From Ditylenchus dipsaci (taxonomy: Eukaryota; Nematoda; Chromadorea; Rhabditida; Anguinidae), in assembly GCA_004194705.1 (NCBI GenBank), contig SADC01000861.1:1-64000 (forward strand): 64,000 nt of DNA. The letters run 5' to 3'. The first letter of the stretch is position 1. Each line of letters starts with the position of its first letter. The notes under the pieces are model-generated. The model was not told the DNA's origin, did no database searches, and worked only from the letters and a program-made list of their open reading frames with translations. The position numbers and the translations under genes were made by a program. Below are positions 1-10,907 of this stretch, piece by piece.

Positions 1-749
1 ATTAAAGAAAATACGGTATGTTTGTATTTGTTGATCAGTTTGTTTTGATGTTTAACGTATAAAAAAAATAACCACAAGAAATTTACTGTAGGCCTATTAG
101 AGGGGTGGGGAATCATTAGAGGGTGGGTAGATATCAGAGCAGGAGAAGTTAATAGAGTGAAATGATAATGTATTTACTTTTATTAATCAAAATAAGTAGC
201 TTTTACTATAAACATTTTAGCAATTGCTTAGCAATTAAAAAGATTCTTGTGCTTGGCATCCAATCTCCGACAGGCAGACCAATCCCAACACGCCAGGAGG
301 GCCGCATAAGATTTTGGCAGCTAAGGTTTTTTCCACAGCGGTCAGGGAAAACGTGAGCCGACACGTCTCTGATAACAAATTTTCAGTACATTTTAAATTA
401 TTTTTAAAAAACTCTTACTAGGCTTATCGCCACAACAGTTGCATTCAACGGGCTAGTCAGAAGACCGCAAATAAAAGCAGCGAAAAAATTTGGTAATATT
501 GCATTAGTATTATAGCTGTTATTAAATGAGCATCAACCTTCCATTATCATCTTTTTTAAAGCTTCTTTCTGTAATCATTGTGTGGTCCAGACTTAATTTT
601 TTCATTTAAAAGTGAGAAGAAGAAAAAACGTTTGGTAAAAAGCGACATTTATAGTGATGTGGAAAAAATAGTTTTTAATTTTCATTTCATTCTTTTTAAT
701 GCTTTTTTTTTTGAAAATATAAAATTATTATAGGGTGTAACATAAGCTC
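1..749. repeat. Gene-free AT-rich repeat end
   Basis: The first 16 bases end in AAATACGGTA, the right terminus of the CCGTATTT family described at 47105-47289, so the window opens inside such an element. Fragments ending in ATTAGAGGG near 100-125 belong to the same family. The rest to 749 is AT-rich with no coding exon that I can support. Confidence 0.45.
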
Positions 750-1384
750 TTCGGTTTTTGTTCATGAAGATTTTGTTTCAATGTTAAAATATTTCTCGCA
801 TTACTGTTATATGTTCATTTTGTAGAAAAAAATCTCCTATTTGATCGCTCTATTTCAGATTTCACAATTTCACAACAAAATGTTGATTTTTAGCCTTCAA
901 GAAATGACTTCAAAATCCATTTTACAAAAATTTTTTGAAAATCTGATATTGAGAATGACTGTTTTAAAAAAGCAAATTCTTCGAAAAATGACTGAAATTC
1001 AAGTTTTCATAATTTTTCCCGATTTCAGTCATTTTTTGAAAATTGCTTTTTTAAAACAGTCATTACCTCAAATTACTCAGATTTTCAAAAATCATTCTGT
1101 AAAATGCATTTTGAAACTCTTGATCTGCGCTACAGTATGGTGCTAAGTGTTGCTGCAGCGCCTAACAATTGACTGAACTTTTGACTAGTTCTAAAGATTC
1201 GAGATAATTATTTTTTTAACTTGAAGCTTATTTCTTTAAGGCTAAAATCAACATTTTGCTGTGAAATTTGAAATCTGAAATAAAGCATGAAATAGGAGAT
1301 TCTTTTCTACAAATGACATATAAACAGTATGATAAAATATTTTACATTGAAACAAAATCTTCATGAACAAAAACGACAGAACTA
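750..1384. repeat. Fold-back palindrome, about 635 bp
   Basis: The left arm, starting at the CTTCGGTTTTTGTTCATGAA stretch, returns in inverted form and ends near 1384. The block around 835-900 (CTCCTATTT, ATTTCACAATTTCACA) is mirrored at 1230-1300. The CTGCGCTACAGTATGGTGCT stretch near 1125 is shared with the palindromes at 14847 and 41110, so this belongs to the same fold-back superfamily. Open frames inside it are by-products of the repeat. Confidence 0.7.
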
Positions 1385-2989
1385 GTTTACAACCCAATAA
1401 ATAAAAGTAGAATAAGCACAAGTACGTATAAAGTAAAAATGTGAAATTCAAAAAATTCACGCAGACAAGCAAGTGGTGTTTTTTTTCAAAATTTTTCGAA
1501 TAAAAACAGTGTATTTTTGAACAGTTTGAAAGCAGAGTTCCTGGCGGTCATTTTGACATATTATAGCTTGGGTGTAATAGGAAGATAAATAGCGCATTAC
1601 TTGAAAACTTGTGAGTGCTAGCTAAATTTCGATCATGCAAAACTGATAAATTTGCTACAAGATTCTGCAAAAAACGCGTTGATCAAAGTTACATGTGTAG
1701 AAAGTTATGGCACATAGAAATCAAAGTAAGAGAATTCGAAAATACGTACCTCGAGAAAGAAGTGGTGATTTATCTTTACTTCACAGATAAAAATCCACTA
1801 CGCTTACTATATTGAAAGCTGATATCCTTGCGGCCTTTTGATATAATATGGTTGGGTGTAGCATGACGATCATTACGCACCACTTAAAAACATGTGGGCA
1901 TGCAGCTGATTTTGACCATGCACAAGTTCTTACTTCCCGAAAGCCGTTTTCACCAACTTCGTCAGACATCGAAGGGAAAAAGACCCCACCATCGTTTCAA
2001 CACATTCTGTTCTACCGTTGTCGCAAATGGGCGCACCGGCCTTCCCGTGTTAAATAAAGGCTGGAGTCTTTGCTAGATGGTATGATATCTAACATCAGTT
2101 TTGGAAAAGTGCAAAAATTGTGCTTCAATACAAAAACCAACCCAAAATCCATGTCAAAATCCAGCATATCCAGTTTAAAGAGCAACAAAAATTTAGAATC
2201 TTTTGATAATTGTACGTGTGCGTGCTTGAAAACAAGCTAAATGTTGTACGTAAGGGTCACGGTGAGATATCTGACATGGGTTTGCTTAAAATGCCAAAAA
2301 GTCATGGTTGAACACAAAAAACGACCCGATCACCTGAGACTCAAACACACTTTTTGATCCAAAAATTCAATATAAACACGTAAGTATCGTCGCAGTGTGT
2401 TGCTTTTGCTACACTTTTACGTTCTTCAGATCTTTTGCTCACGAAATGGTACTTTCTACGTGAAATTGTATGTAAATTGGTATAAAATTTTCAAACTTTC
2501 GCTCCCGCTCATGCTCTGAGTTTTTAAAAATTTGTCTTCGCCCTGGCTCTGAACTTTTCAAATTTTGCTCTGGCTTCGGATTCGACTTTTTGAGAATTTC
2601 GCTCTGCTCTGAATTTCCAATTTCTGCTCTGGCTCTTGCTTTGTTTGCAAGAGTTATTAGAGCATGTCGAGTCATTTTTTGAATATTTTTCGGTCGAAAT
2701 TTTAACACCCTCGATTTAGTATACCCCAAAAAATTCGTTGTTCGCCCGGGGTTCGACGCTTTTAAATCCCATATCTCGAAGGTTTCTATCAGTTGATCTG
2801 GTTATACCAAACTTTGGTAGGAGGGATGAGTTATTGGCAGCAGTGTGAGTTATTAGAAGAAACACGGTGGAATATTTCTTAGCAGCTGAAGAAAAATTAG
2901 AAAGCGAAACAGGTTGAGGAAGTTAAAAAAAGGAAAACAGATTTGCAAAATATTGACTCAGCGTTGACATACAGAACTCAAAGTTAGGA
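1385..2989. other. Intergenic, low-complexity repeats
   Basis: No gene is supported. At 2490-2650 a loose GCTCTGGCTCTGAA motif recurs at irregular spacing. TTATTAGAAGAAACACGG near 2850 resembles a decayed CCGTATTT-family end. Open frames here have no recognisable composition or splice context. Confidence 0.35.
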
Positions 2990-3470
2990 GTTAAAGGAGG
3001 GGTGAAAGCTGTTGAGGATATAGTCTCGAGTCGAGACACAGAAGGATTAATCCAAGATTTGGGCTTATGAAATGTGGCTTTAGAGCCATATTTTGTCCAC
3101 AACTCGGTGTTGCGATCTCGAACAAACTTGTGCGAAATTAAAAGTTGAATGAGCATCATCAATATCAGAATTATAAATTCTTCAAAAAAAAAACGCTCTA
3201 AAAATCGAAATGGAAAAGTCAAAAAACCATTGAAAAAAGGTTGATTAATTTTCTATTGCAATTCGATTTTTAGTGCATTTTTTGAAGGAATTTAGAAATA
3301 CTGATATTGATGGTACTGACTTAACTTTTAATTCTGCACAAGTTTGCATGAGATCGCACACCGAGTGTGGACAAAATATGACTCAAAACTACATTTAAAA
3401 AAGCCCAAAACATGAGATAATCCTTTTGTGTCAAGACTATCTCCTTAACAGCTTTCACCCCTCCTTTAAG
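2990..3470. repeat. Fold-back palindrome, about 480 bp
   Basis: TTAAAGGAGGGGTGAAAGCT at the left is mirrored by AGCTTTCACCCCTCCTTTAA at the right. The arms continue inward through the CTTGTGCGAAATTAAAAGTT stretch, with a centre near 3235. A related diverged piece (CAAACTTGTGCAAAAATGAA) lies at 7420-7500, so the family is dispersed. Confidence 0.7.
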
Positions 3471-4284
3471 AAAGAATTTTAGCTATTTTTCAAAAAAAAA
3501 TTTTTGTAATTTAGCTAGTAAATTTTTGTTTTTTTTTTAATTTTCGTGTTTTTTGGCTATTTCAGACCCTATTTTAAGCTCCTCTTCACAATCTTTTTTC
3601 GCGCACATGACTCTCTTTAAACTCAAACATTAGGTAAAACAGCCAAAATACGAGATTTTTAAATGAGCAAATTAAAAAAAAACTATGTCTGGGTAAACTA
3701 CGGCTTTACGTTTAAAACCCCGTAATCAAACAACTTTTTCCAAGTCTTAAATTGGTTCTTTTCATAAAAAAGATTCCAGCTTTTCTTTATCTTCACATAC
3801 TACTTAACCAATGTAGTAAGATTGATTAGTAATTTTTGTTTCTCGATTCGAATTTCCAAGTGTAAAAAGGAATTTATTTGTAGGTGTGGAATTAATCATT
3901 CAATTTAGCTCTGCTTTGAGAATTTGATTGGTGAGAATACAATAAATATAAAAAGCTATTCAATAAAAATGTCGGCATCACTAAGAAAACCTTTGTAATG
4001 AATATTTTATTTTTGATTTTTTTGTCGGCATAGTTCTTAAGAATAATTCATGAGTTAAAGCAAAAAAAAAACGCCTTCGGTTATTTTGCTTTTCAAATAT
4101 ATTTTTCTATGGTCATTATTTATTTGCTATGATTTCACACATAAAAACATGTCTTACATTAAAAATTGATATAGAAAATTATATAATTATAGAAAATATT
4201 GAATTTTTCCAGAAAATTTTCGATTTGAAAATTTCCCAGAAAGTACAACACTTGTAGGCTAAGATCAAAGTCTACATAATTTAC
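3471..4284. other. Intergenic, nothing recognised
   Basis: AT-rich sequence with long A and T runs. I see no exon, repeat terminus or RNA gene that I can support. Confidence 0.3.
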
Positions 4285-4563
4285 CTTTTTCTTTTGTTTA
4301 ATAACAGTAGTAGGGCCAAAAAAGGATTGAAGTGTATCTTTAATTATTTTCGGCAATTCTTCAGGAATAGAACCTACATAAAAATAATTACATTGAGGCC
4401 GATTCGCTGACTGCATAAAGCTCAATTGAAAAAAGTATGTCTGGTTCGCTGCACTGCAAATACAGGATTCCACAAGCAATTGGGCCAACATGTTGTGAAC
4501 ATTTGCCAAATGACCAAGTTTAACTTGGAGCAGAATAAATCCATCCATTTTGATATTACGCAT
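4285..4563 (-). CDS. Putative exon of an unidentified protein
   Basis: The frame runs about 93 codons and then meets a donor-like AAG|GTAAAT at its 3' side (minus strand, base 4285). The text reads like ordinary protein: balanced composition, Cys residues in an ESCICSAANQ segment, then GSIPEELPKIIKDTLQ before a Lys-rich end at the donor. I do not recognise a domain. The methionine at 4563 may be internal, and no acceptor or second exon was found on either side. It could be a relic exon or a chance open frame. Confidence 0.33.
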
Positions 4564-4797
4564 TTAAAACCAGCCGAGCAAGAGCGGAATTATGATAAAG
4601 TTAGGCGCGGTATTAATATTTGGACTGGAAGCGGAATTTTAAAATTTGTTAAAAACAAGAACCGGAATTACATATTTTTTCGCGGCCGGAACCGAATCCG
4701 AAAAAGGGCTCGAATTCCGGGCCAAACGGAGCTATAGAAAAGTGTTGAAGAATGACTGTCTTAAGATAGCAAAGGTACTAGTCCGTTGCCCCCAAAC

Positions 4798-5066
4798 CAG
4801 TGTTCTCAATAGTCAGAGGCAGAATGGAAAGTCAGAATGAAATTCAAAAATCTGACAGTCAGAAAGCGCGGGAATTATTCTGACTGTCAGAAATGAGAGT
4901 CAGAAAAAAAAATCGATCACATCACGCTGTTTTTTCCCTGTCTGATCCGTCATTTCTGAGAGTCAGAAGAGTCTGACAGTCAGAATAATTCCCGCGCTTT
5001 CTGACTGTCAGAATTTTTTGAATTTCATTCTGACTTTCCATTCTGCCTCTGACTATTGAGACACTG
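4798..5066. mobile_element. hAT-like non-autonomous element, CTGACAGTCAGA word
   Basis: A near-perfect 269-bp palindrome with termini CAGTGT...ACACTG. The flanking 8-mers CCCCAAAC and CCCCAACC match at 7 of 8 positions, as expected for a hAT target duplication beside a C run. Both arms are filled with repeats of CTGACTGTCAGA, itself a palindrome. No coding capacity. Confidence 0.72.
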
Positions 5067-6032
5067 CCCCAACCCCCCCCCCTACCACATTCTTTTAAAA
5101 GTGACCGAAAAACACATCCTAAGTTACTTTTTTCTGCTTCACATAATAGAAGAAACATTTCTAAACAATTTCTGACTCAAAAAATATTTTTAACTTCAAA
5201 CTTTTGACTTCAATTCCTCAATGGTAGATGGTCTTTTTAGGCCTCTCAGGGTCATTTTCTGATTATTTACCATACTTAAGCCTAAGCTTAGGTAAGGATG
5301 GCCCAGCGTATGATAAGACGGACTCAAGCATAATTTTCTTACTATTTATATGCAAATACCCCAATTTTATTTTATATAGAATATGTTTAGGGTCACTTTT
5401 GAAAAAATTTGGTAGGGGGGGGGGCAACGGCACTAGTACCTAGCAAACACAAGGCGAAAACAACATGGTTCAGTTCGATCAAAAAAGCTGAGCAGTTTGC
5501 ACAGGCGATTATTTTTCAAACCATTTTTTGTTTGCATCAAAATTTTTATCAAAACTTGGAAGCATCTACTAATCGAGCCATCGTTTCTCGACATTGCCGA
5601 ATGGACGAGTTGACCGACTTTCACTGCTTTTCATCGAATAAACATTTTCTCAGATTAACAATAAAATGTTAATTTCAAATGCAAATCTATATATACTATT
5701 TAGGTCAACTGTCTAGTCGCACTTTTGTGTTTAAGTCAGGGTTTCATCTGAAATTAAGTAAATTTAGTCATTTTTGTCATAAAATGCATTTTTGCAGTGC
5801 TTGTTTTGGTTTAAGTACCAGAAATAAAAAATTTATACGAGAAATTCTAAGATCTGGGGTCCCAAATAAGTACAAATCTTTTGACGTATTTTCTGTAAAA
5901 AATTCAAATTGTCATTTTGAAATTTTGATACTAAACAATTTACTAGGTGTGGTTGATTTGTCGGCAAAACCGAATTCGGCAATTTTCCAGCGAATTGTTT
6001 TGCGTTCGCTTATTTGTTTTATATATATAATA
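5067..6032. repeat. Dispersed repeats between elements
   Basis: Three dispersed motifs are visible. First, TAGGTAAGGATGGCCCAGCG near 5290, related to pieces at 20640 and 26840 that read AGGTCAGCGTAT..ACGGACT. Second, a block at 5570-5630 (CATCGTTTCTCGACATTGCC and following) related to 51215-51270 and, inverted, to 52260-52340. Third, a G run at 5414-5423. No gene is supported. Confidence 0.45.
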
Positions 6033-6211
6033 CAGTCGAACTCCGATATAAGGCCACCCGATATAAGGCCACCCCGCTATAAGGCCACCTCGAGACCAAT
6101 TTTTGGCCAGCAAAGAAAGAAATAGTCAAAGTTCACCCCCGATATAAAGCCACCCGATATAAGGCCACCTTCGGCCGGTCCCAGGGGTGGCCTTATATCG
6201 GAGTTCGACTG
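6033..6211. mobile_element. TA-flanked hairpin MITE, CAGTCGA family
   Basis: Termini CAGTCGAACTCCGATATAAG and its inverse sit between TA dinucleotides, the Tc1/mariner/pogo target pattern. The arms repeat GATATAAGGCCACC several times. CCGGTCCCAGGGG lies at the base of the right arm, and a similar core recurs in the other members at 15127, 19276 and 62261. Non-coding. Confidence 0.8.
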
Positions 6212-6357
6212 TATATTATATATATAATGTATATGTATAATTTTTTAATCGCTTAATGAAGTGCGAAAAAGGTAAATAAAATCAGCCTCGTATTTTTTTA
6301 ATATGCCACGAAAGAGTCACAGTCAATGTGCATATCAAAATCAAAAAATTCTTTAAA

Positions 6358-6363
6358 TTTATT
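6358..6363 (-). terminator. Poly(A) signal for the aspartic protease
   Basis: A minus-strand AATAAA lies about 45 bases after the frame-corrected stop codon (6407-6409), a normal spacing for a metazoan 3' UTR. Confidence 0.5.
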
Positions 6364-6406
6364 TTAACGTATCTGAGACATTGTATAAGTATTTTCTTTC
6401 TCATTC

Positions 6407-7090
6407 TTAGTCATTATTCTTCAATGCGGCAAATCCTAGTCTTTTTCGGCCAATGTCATGAATTTGGCAATATGATCGAAGGAAGTGTCGCCTAGTATCC
6501 AGTCTTCATCAACATCTAAAGCAAGAATACAATGACTTGATTCTTGTTCAAGCATTAGGCTTTTGGTAGACAGAGCATACTCTTTGCCACCAATAGTAAG
6601 GATTAAAGGTTCTGAGTCAGCGTCACAGTCAATTTTAAAATCTTCTGCAGCACCTGCAGCTCCAAGAGCTTCAGCTATTTGACTAATATATTGATGGGAC
6701 CAGTTAGGCAAGTTGTGCCACTGTCAGAAATAGCGTCAAAGTTGTCTAGTATAGCTTTTTCATCGCCCACCCGTATTTTATCTACCGTGAAATTGTAGTG
6801 TTCACTGTCTGAGTTCAAGCCCACATAATCGATCTCATCACTGCAATGGTCTTGGTCAATTCCACCAAAATTAACACCTCCAGAGTGGTTGAAAATATGT
6901 TGAAATAGGCTGGTCCAACAATCCTTGGTCTACAGCCTTCATTATGGGTGATGTCGCACCATGATCACTGCCCATTGCTAGCCCAAATAAACCATTTGGT
7001 TAAAAGAGGCTGAGTCAAATGTTGAGTCAATATGGTTAATCATAAGTAATTGACTTCAGGGATTGTAATAGTGCTTTCTGGACATCCAAT
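6407..7090 (-). CDS. Pepsin/cathepsin D-type aspartic protease, last exon
   Basis: C-terminal lobe of a family A1 aspartic endopeptidase. In order: NGLFGLAMG near 6990 (the conserved GxxGLA region), GGVNFGGID, the second catalytic aspartate in DSGTT at about 6715-6725, a Cys pair spanning the KIDCD to SHC interval (the usual C-lobe disulfide), WILGD at 6484-6501, and a Tyr-Cys-containing tail ending at TAA 6407-6409. The reading frame breaks about five times in 680 bases. At four breaks one extra base in an A, T or C run restores the family pattern; the one after PISTYF needs more. Such regular breaks suggest under-called homopolymers more than decay. A plausible acceptor TTTTAG precedes base 7090. 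No exon with the first DTG motif was found upstream, so the gene is incomplete here, or the copy is truncated. Confidence 0.78.
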
Positions 7091-7104
7091 CTAAAATGAC
7101 TTTT

Positions 7105-7278
7105 CATAAGCTTTCGGTTCTACTGCAGAGTCCGTTGCCAAAAAACAGCTTGGTCTCCCCTGTTGAATGTCCCCCAATGAAAATATTTTTTATCATAAAA
7201 ACAACAGGAGACCAAGCTAATTTTTACAAAAACAATAGGGGGACCAAACTGTTTCAACGACTCTGCAGTAGAACCAGC
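7105..7278. mobile_element. Short inverted-repeat element upstream of the protease exon
   Basis: GGTTCTACTGCAGAGTC at the left is mirrored by GACTCTGCAGTAGAACC at the right. The inside carries inverted GACCAAGCT segments, a motif that recurs through the window (21790, 29165, 35285, 53590, 56355). No target duplication was identified. Confidence 0.55.
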
Positions 7279-7734
7279 TTTAACCAGCAGTAGAACCAGA
7301 AAATTGTGAATCTTAGAGCCGGCGTACAATGGTCGCGTTTGGCTACCACATTTCACGCAATTTCATGTTTAAATACAATAATTGAGCCAGTTGTGTTAAT
7401 AATTGGTGCTGTTATGTCAACAAACTTGTGCAAAAATGAAAATTGTGCTCGGAACATATTGATCAGGATTGCTAATTCTTCCAAAAATGCCTCAATAATC
7501 GAAGCGCCATTGAAATCGCGACACTCATTTTTTCGAGTATCGCGATTTCCATGGCTTCTTTTTATGACGCTTTGATTATTATAAGGCATTTTATGAAGGA
7601 GTTTTGCAATTCTGATTTACATGTTCCTAGCACAACTTTCACAACTTATTTGAAATCACAGCACCGAATCATTAACACAAATGACTCAACTATTGGATTT
7701 AAAATAAAAATAAAAGGCTACTAAGGCTTGAAAA

Positions 7735-7960
7735 AGTGGTCCCATGGCGCAGTGAGTTAGCGTTCATGTTTTATGTCCCAAAAACAGTGCGCATGATCGA
7801 CCCACCTGTGGCACGCTATTTTTTTCGGCTTAATTGACCAGTATTAGGGGTAATTTAGGTGGCTGATTCCGAACCTGGCGTCAAAAAGTTTAATTATGTC
7901 TAAAACTGTCAAGAAGCCAAAATAAATAGCATATCACTACGTGGAATCGAACCTGCGCAC
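7735..7960. repeat. tRNA-like palindromic repeat, left part
   Basis: ATGGCGCAGTGAGTTAGC resembles a tRNA A box. After the CTGATTCCGAACCTGGCGTC core, the mirrored half begins with a B-box-like GAATCGAACCTGCGCACC. The rest of that half resumes at 8944 after a hAT insertion. The same architecture is uninterrupted at 55921-56294. Not a functional tRNA gene: no complete cloverleaf can be drawn. Confidence 0.6.
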
Positions 7961-8935
7961 CAGCGTTGCAGCTGAAATCTGATATCTGATTACCTGATTA
8001 CCTGACTTTTTTCGACATCTGATATCTGTTTCTAATTTTTTTTTTAAATCAACTGCATGATACACGATTTGCTTTTATTTATGGTGTTTTATAAATATAT
8101 TTTTGAAAAAGAATCTTTTTCCTTTCACTGCAGTGTATTTATTGGAAGTAAAAGGGTCATTTTATCCAGTGCTTGTTGCCATTCTGAAACGAAAAAAAGA
8201 TTTTGACTAAATTTTCAAAAATAAAAAAAGATTGGGGTGCCAAAAAGGACAAATCTTTTAAAAAAAAGAAGCCGAAAAAAAGAAGCCGAAAAAGAAGTTC
8301 GAAGCCCTGATCTTACCCAATTTAAACTTCAAAAATTAGGTCGGTTACCAGGCGGAACCGAAGTTTTGCATCAGTGATGCACCTCCACAGCCTTACTCAC
8401 TAGGCTATCATGTCGTTTTTAATATAAGAGGTTATGCATGGGCCATAACTGTTTCTACAATCCTAATTTTTATAAAGTTTTATACCAAAAAGTATTTATT
8501 TTGCCATGATTAGAAAGCAATTCAAGTTTAAATAGCACTATAAAAACAATTACTAGTGTTACTGCGTAAAAAGGGTTGTAAAATGGACCGGTAAAAAAGG
8601 GCCAGTCAAATGGTTGTTTAAGGTACACAGTCAATTCGCCTCCAGGACAATTTGCCTTCGATTACATTTTTTATTTCCTGTTCAGTCTGTCCATTCACTC
8701 CATGAACAATAAGCTTATTCTTAGTTTGTACTTTTGCAGTTAAGGTAATGTTGTAGTTGTATTGCAATCTGAGAATGCTGCTTTTTCTTCACAATTTGTT
8801 CACAGCTTGCCTTGTTTGAATAATTGTTGAATTTTTGAATAAAAAAGTTGCCTATTTCTGATATCTGATTATCTGACTGTTTTTGACATCTGATGTCTGG
8901 TTCTGACTTTTTTTTCACAGTCAGCTGCAACCCTG
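7961..8935. mobile_element. hAT-like non-autonomous element, TCTGATATCTGATT word
   Basis: Termini CAGCGTTGCAGCTGA and TCAGCTGCAACCCTG are inverted with one mismatch. They are flanked by a perfect 8-bp duplication CTGCGCAC (7953-7960 and 8936-8943). Subterminal sequence on both sides repeats CTGATATCTGATT-like units. A piece near 8130-8290 belongs to a dispersed family also seen at 14990, 32720 and 40930. It sits inside the tRNA-like palindrome at 7735-9030. No transposase was found. Confidence 0.82.
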
Positions 8936-8943
8936 CTGCGCAC

Positions 8944-9030
8944 CATTCTGGGCCGCGAAATGAGAACGCTTACGCACTGCGCACGGAAGTTACTTTTTTA
9001 AGCCTAGCTATCTACAACCCACCCCCCCCC
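8944..9030. repeat. tRNA-like palindromic repeat, right part
   Basis: Continues the copy interrupted at 7961. ACGCACTGCGCACGGAAG is the inverted A-box-like segment, and the flank ends in a C-rich run (9020-9031) like the sister element at 56280. Confidence 0.55.
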
Positions 9031-10900
9031 CAGTTTGACAGCCAACAAAATACAAACAAAATTCCTATTTAGTAATTTGTAGAAAAATTAAAGTTTTTTA
9101 ACACATTTTTATAATTATTAATATATCAAATCAAAATGACCAACCAACAGTTATTTGTCCAGAGTATAGATAATCATTGTAGTCATGAAGATTCTCACTA
9201 CCATACTCAACAATTGGCCTCCTTTTGCTAAATTAAAAATCTTCAGTATTGTTGGCCATATCTTAGAGTCCAACATAGTTTTTTTCCATAATCAGCATGC
9301 TATTTTTCGGTTATTTTTTTGTCTTCGGCTTAGGGGCATGTAGGCCTATGTATGTTAGGAAGGACTGAATCATGTCTTTCTTATTTTGTACTTAAATAAC
9401 CTGAGCACTTGTTCACTTGGGGGCCCCTTTTTTGGTCAACTGTAAATAGTGTTTAGACAACTTCTAAGTAATTTTATACGCTAAGATCGATAAAAAACTC
9501 GTTTATTAATAACTTTCGTACTAAACAGTCACGGTTTCAAAAAATTTAGTTACCAAAGTCGATCAAATGCCTTGGTCCATCAATGCTACATTATTCCCGA
9601 AAGGGTACCTGAATATTGTTTAAAAGACCAAAAAGATGGATTTACACATAGTTTTGTTAGCTGGGGCCTACCGCATGACAAAATTTTGGTATGTATTTTG
9701 TTTTTTTGCATCTAGAGTCACTTTCGGGTGATTGTGTCTAGATATCCACATAGTGGGTGTGCGCATCTCAACCCAAATCAATCAAGCCCCCTGCGCCTCC
9801 GAGAGGCGCGCAAGAGGATGGTAGGTCACTTACCTTAGACATGATTCCGATAAAGTCTATCTATATATAGGCAAACCCTATTAAAACCAGCAATAACCTA
9901 TTCACAGTTAGCCAAAAGTCCACACTCCTCTCCCCATTTTTAAAAAGTTCCGAAACCTGTTTGAGTCTTTCTTGATGTATGGTGGTCTATCCTGAGCCTG
10001 AGCACAAGCAAAAAATAAACAAAAGGCAAGGCGAAAATATGGTCTATATTTTCAACTAGAGCCGAACACCGTATCTCCTCGATCAATCGGTCTGGGCCGT
10101 TTTTTCAACTCCATAAAATCAAAAAACTTGGTATGATTCTGAAATTTTGGATCCTTACCAAAAACCCGGAATCGTGGAATCGTTAGAGCTCACGATAATT
10201 GACTTCCAAATAATAGCGAACAGTTCTGGGATAGTCTTATGGAGAGATGGCATCGAATTATCATTTTGACACTAAACTTGTAAATAAAATAACATAAAAA
10301 TAAGGTGTGCAGTCACTGGTAGTCGAACCTGTCACTTAGCCGATGTTTATATGAATGTTCCTCTTGAAAAAAAATTATATAAGCTTCGCTTTCTTATATC
10401 TTGGTTGAAAATGAATAGAAATTATGACTAATTTTTGAAAAGCATTTGATTTTTTTCGACCTCGCCACCCTCCTCTTTTGAAAAAAAAATTCAAAATCAA
10501 CAAATAATCGCAAAACAAATAATTTGACGGGATAAAACTAAATTTGACGGGAGATTTGAACTTTTGGATGGGGGATTAAAACTTTTTGTTATAAATTTAA
10601 ATTTGAATCAATTTGACAAGAATTCTGAACCTTTTGTAGGAGGAAATCAACCACCGCCTTTTCAATAATTAATGCTCACCCCCTGATTCAAAATCGTGCT
10701 TTTGGCACTGTGTTCTTGACCCATTTTTAAAGATTGTTACCAGACAAGTCACTGTCCGCTTGGTAACAAGAAAGACGAGCTACAAATGAGTGGTTTTCGC
10801 CTAAGAGTAGTCTTCCACTGATGGTGAAAACACAATGCCAAAACATTATTTTTGGACCGATGGAAATTTATTAGTGAAAATACAGTATACTAACTTGGAA
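9031..10900. other. Intergenic with dispersed palindromic repeats
   Basis: No gene is supported. GCCCCCTGCGCCTCCGAGAG at 9785-9805, flanked by mirrored TGTCTAAGGTAAGTGA-like text, is one copy of a short palindromic family also at 13400-13540, 31630-31720, 35490-35690 and partly 45500. GGTAGTCGAACCTG near 10320 is an inverted B-box-like tRNA fragment. Confidence 0.4.
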
Positions 10901-10907
10901 GGGGCTG

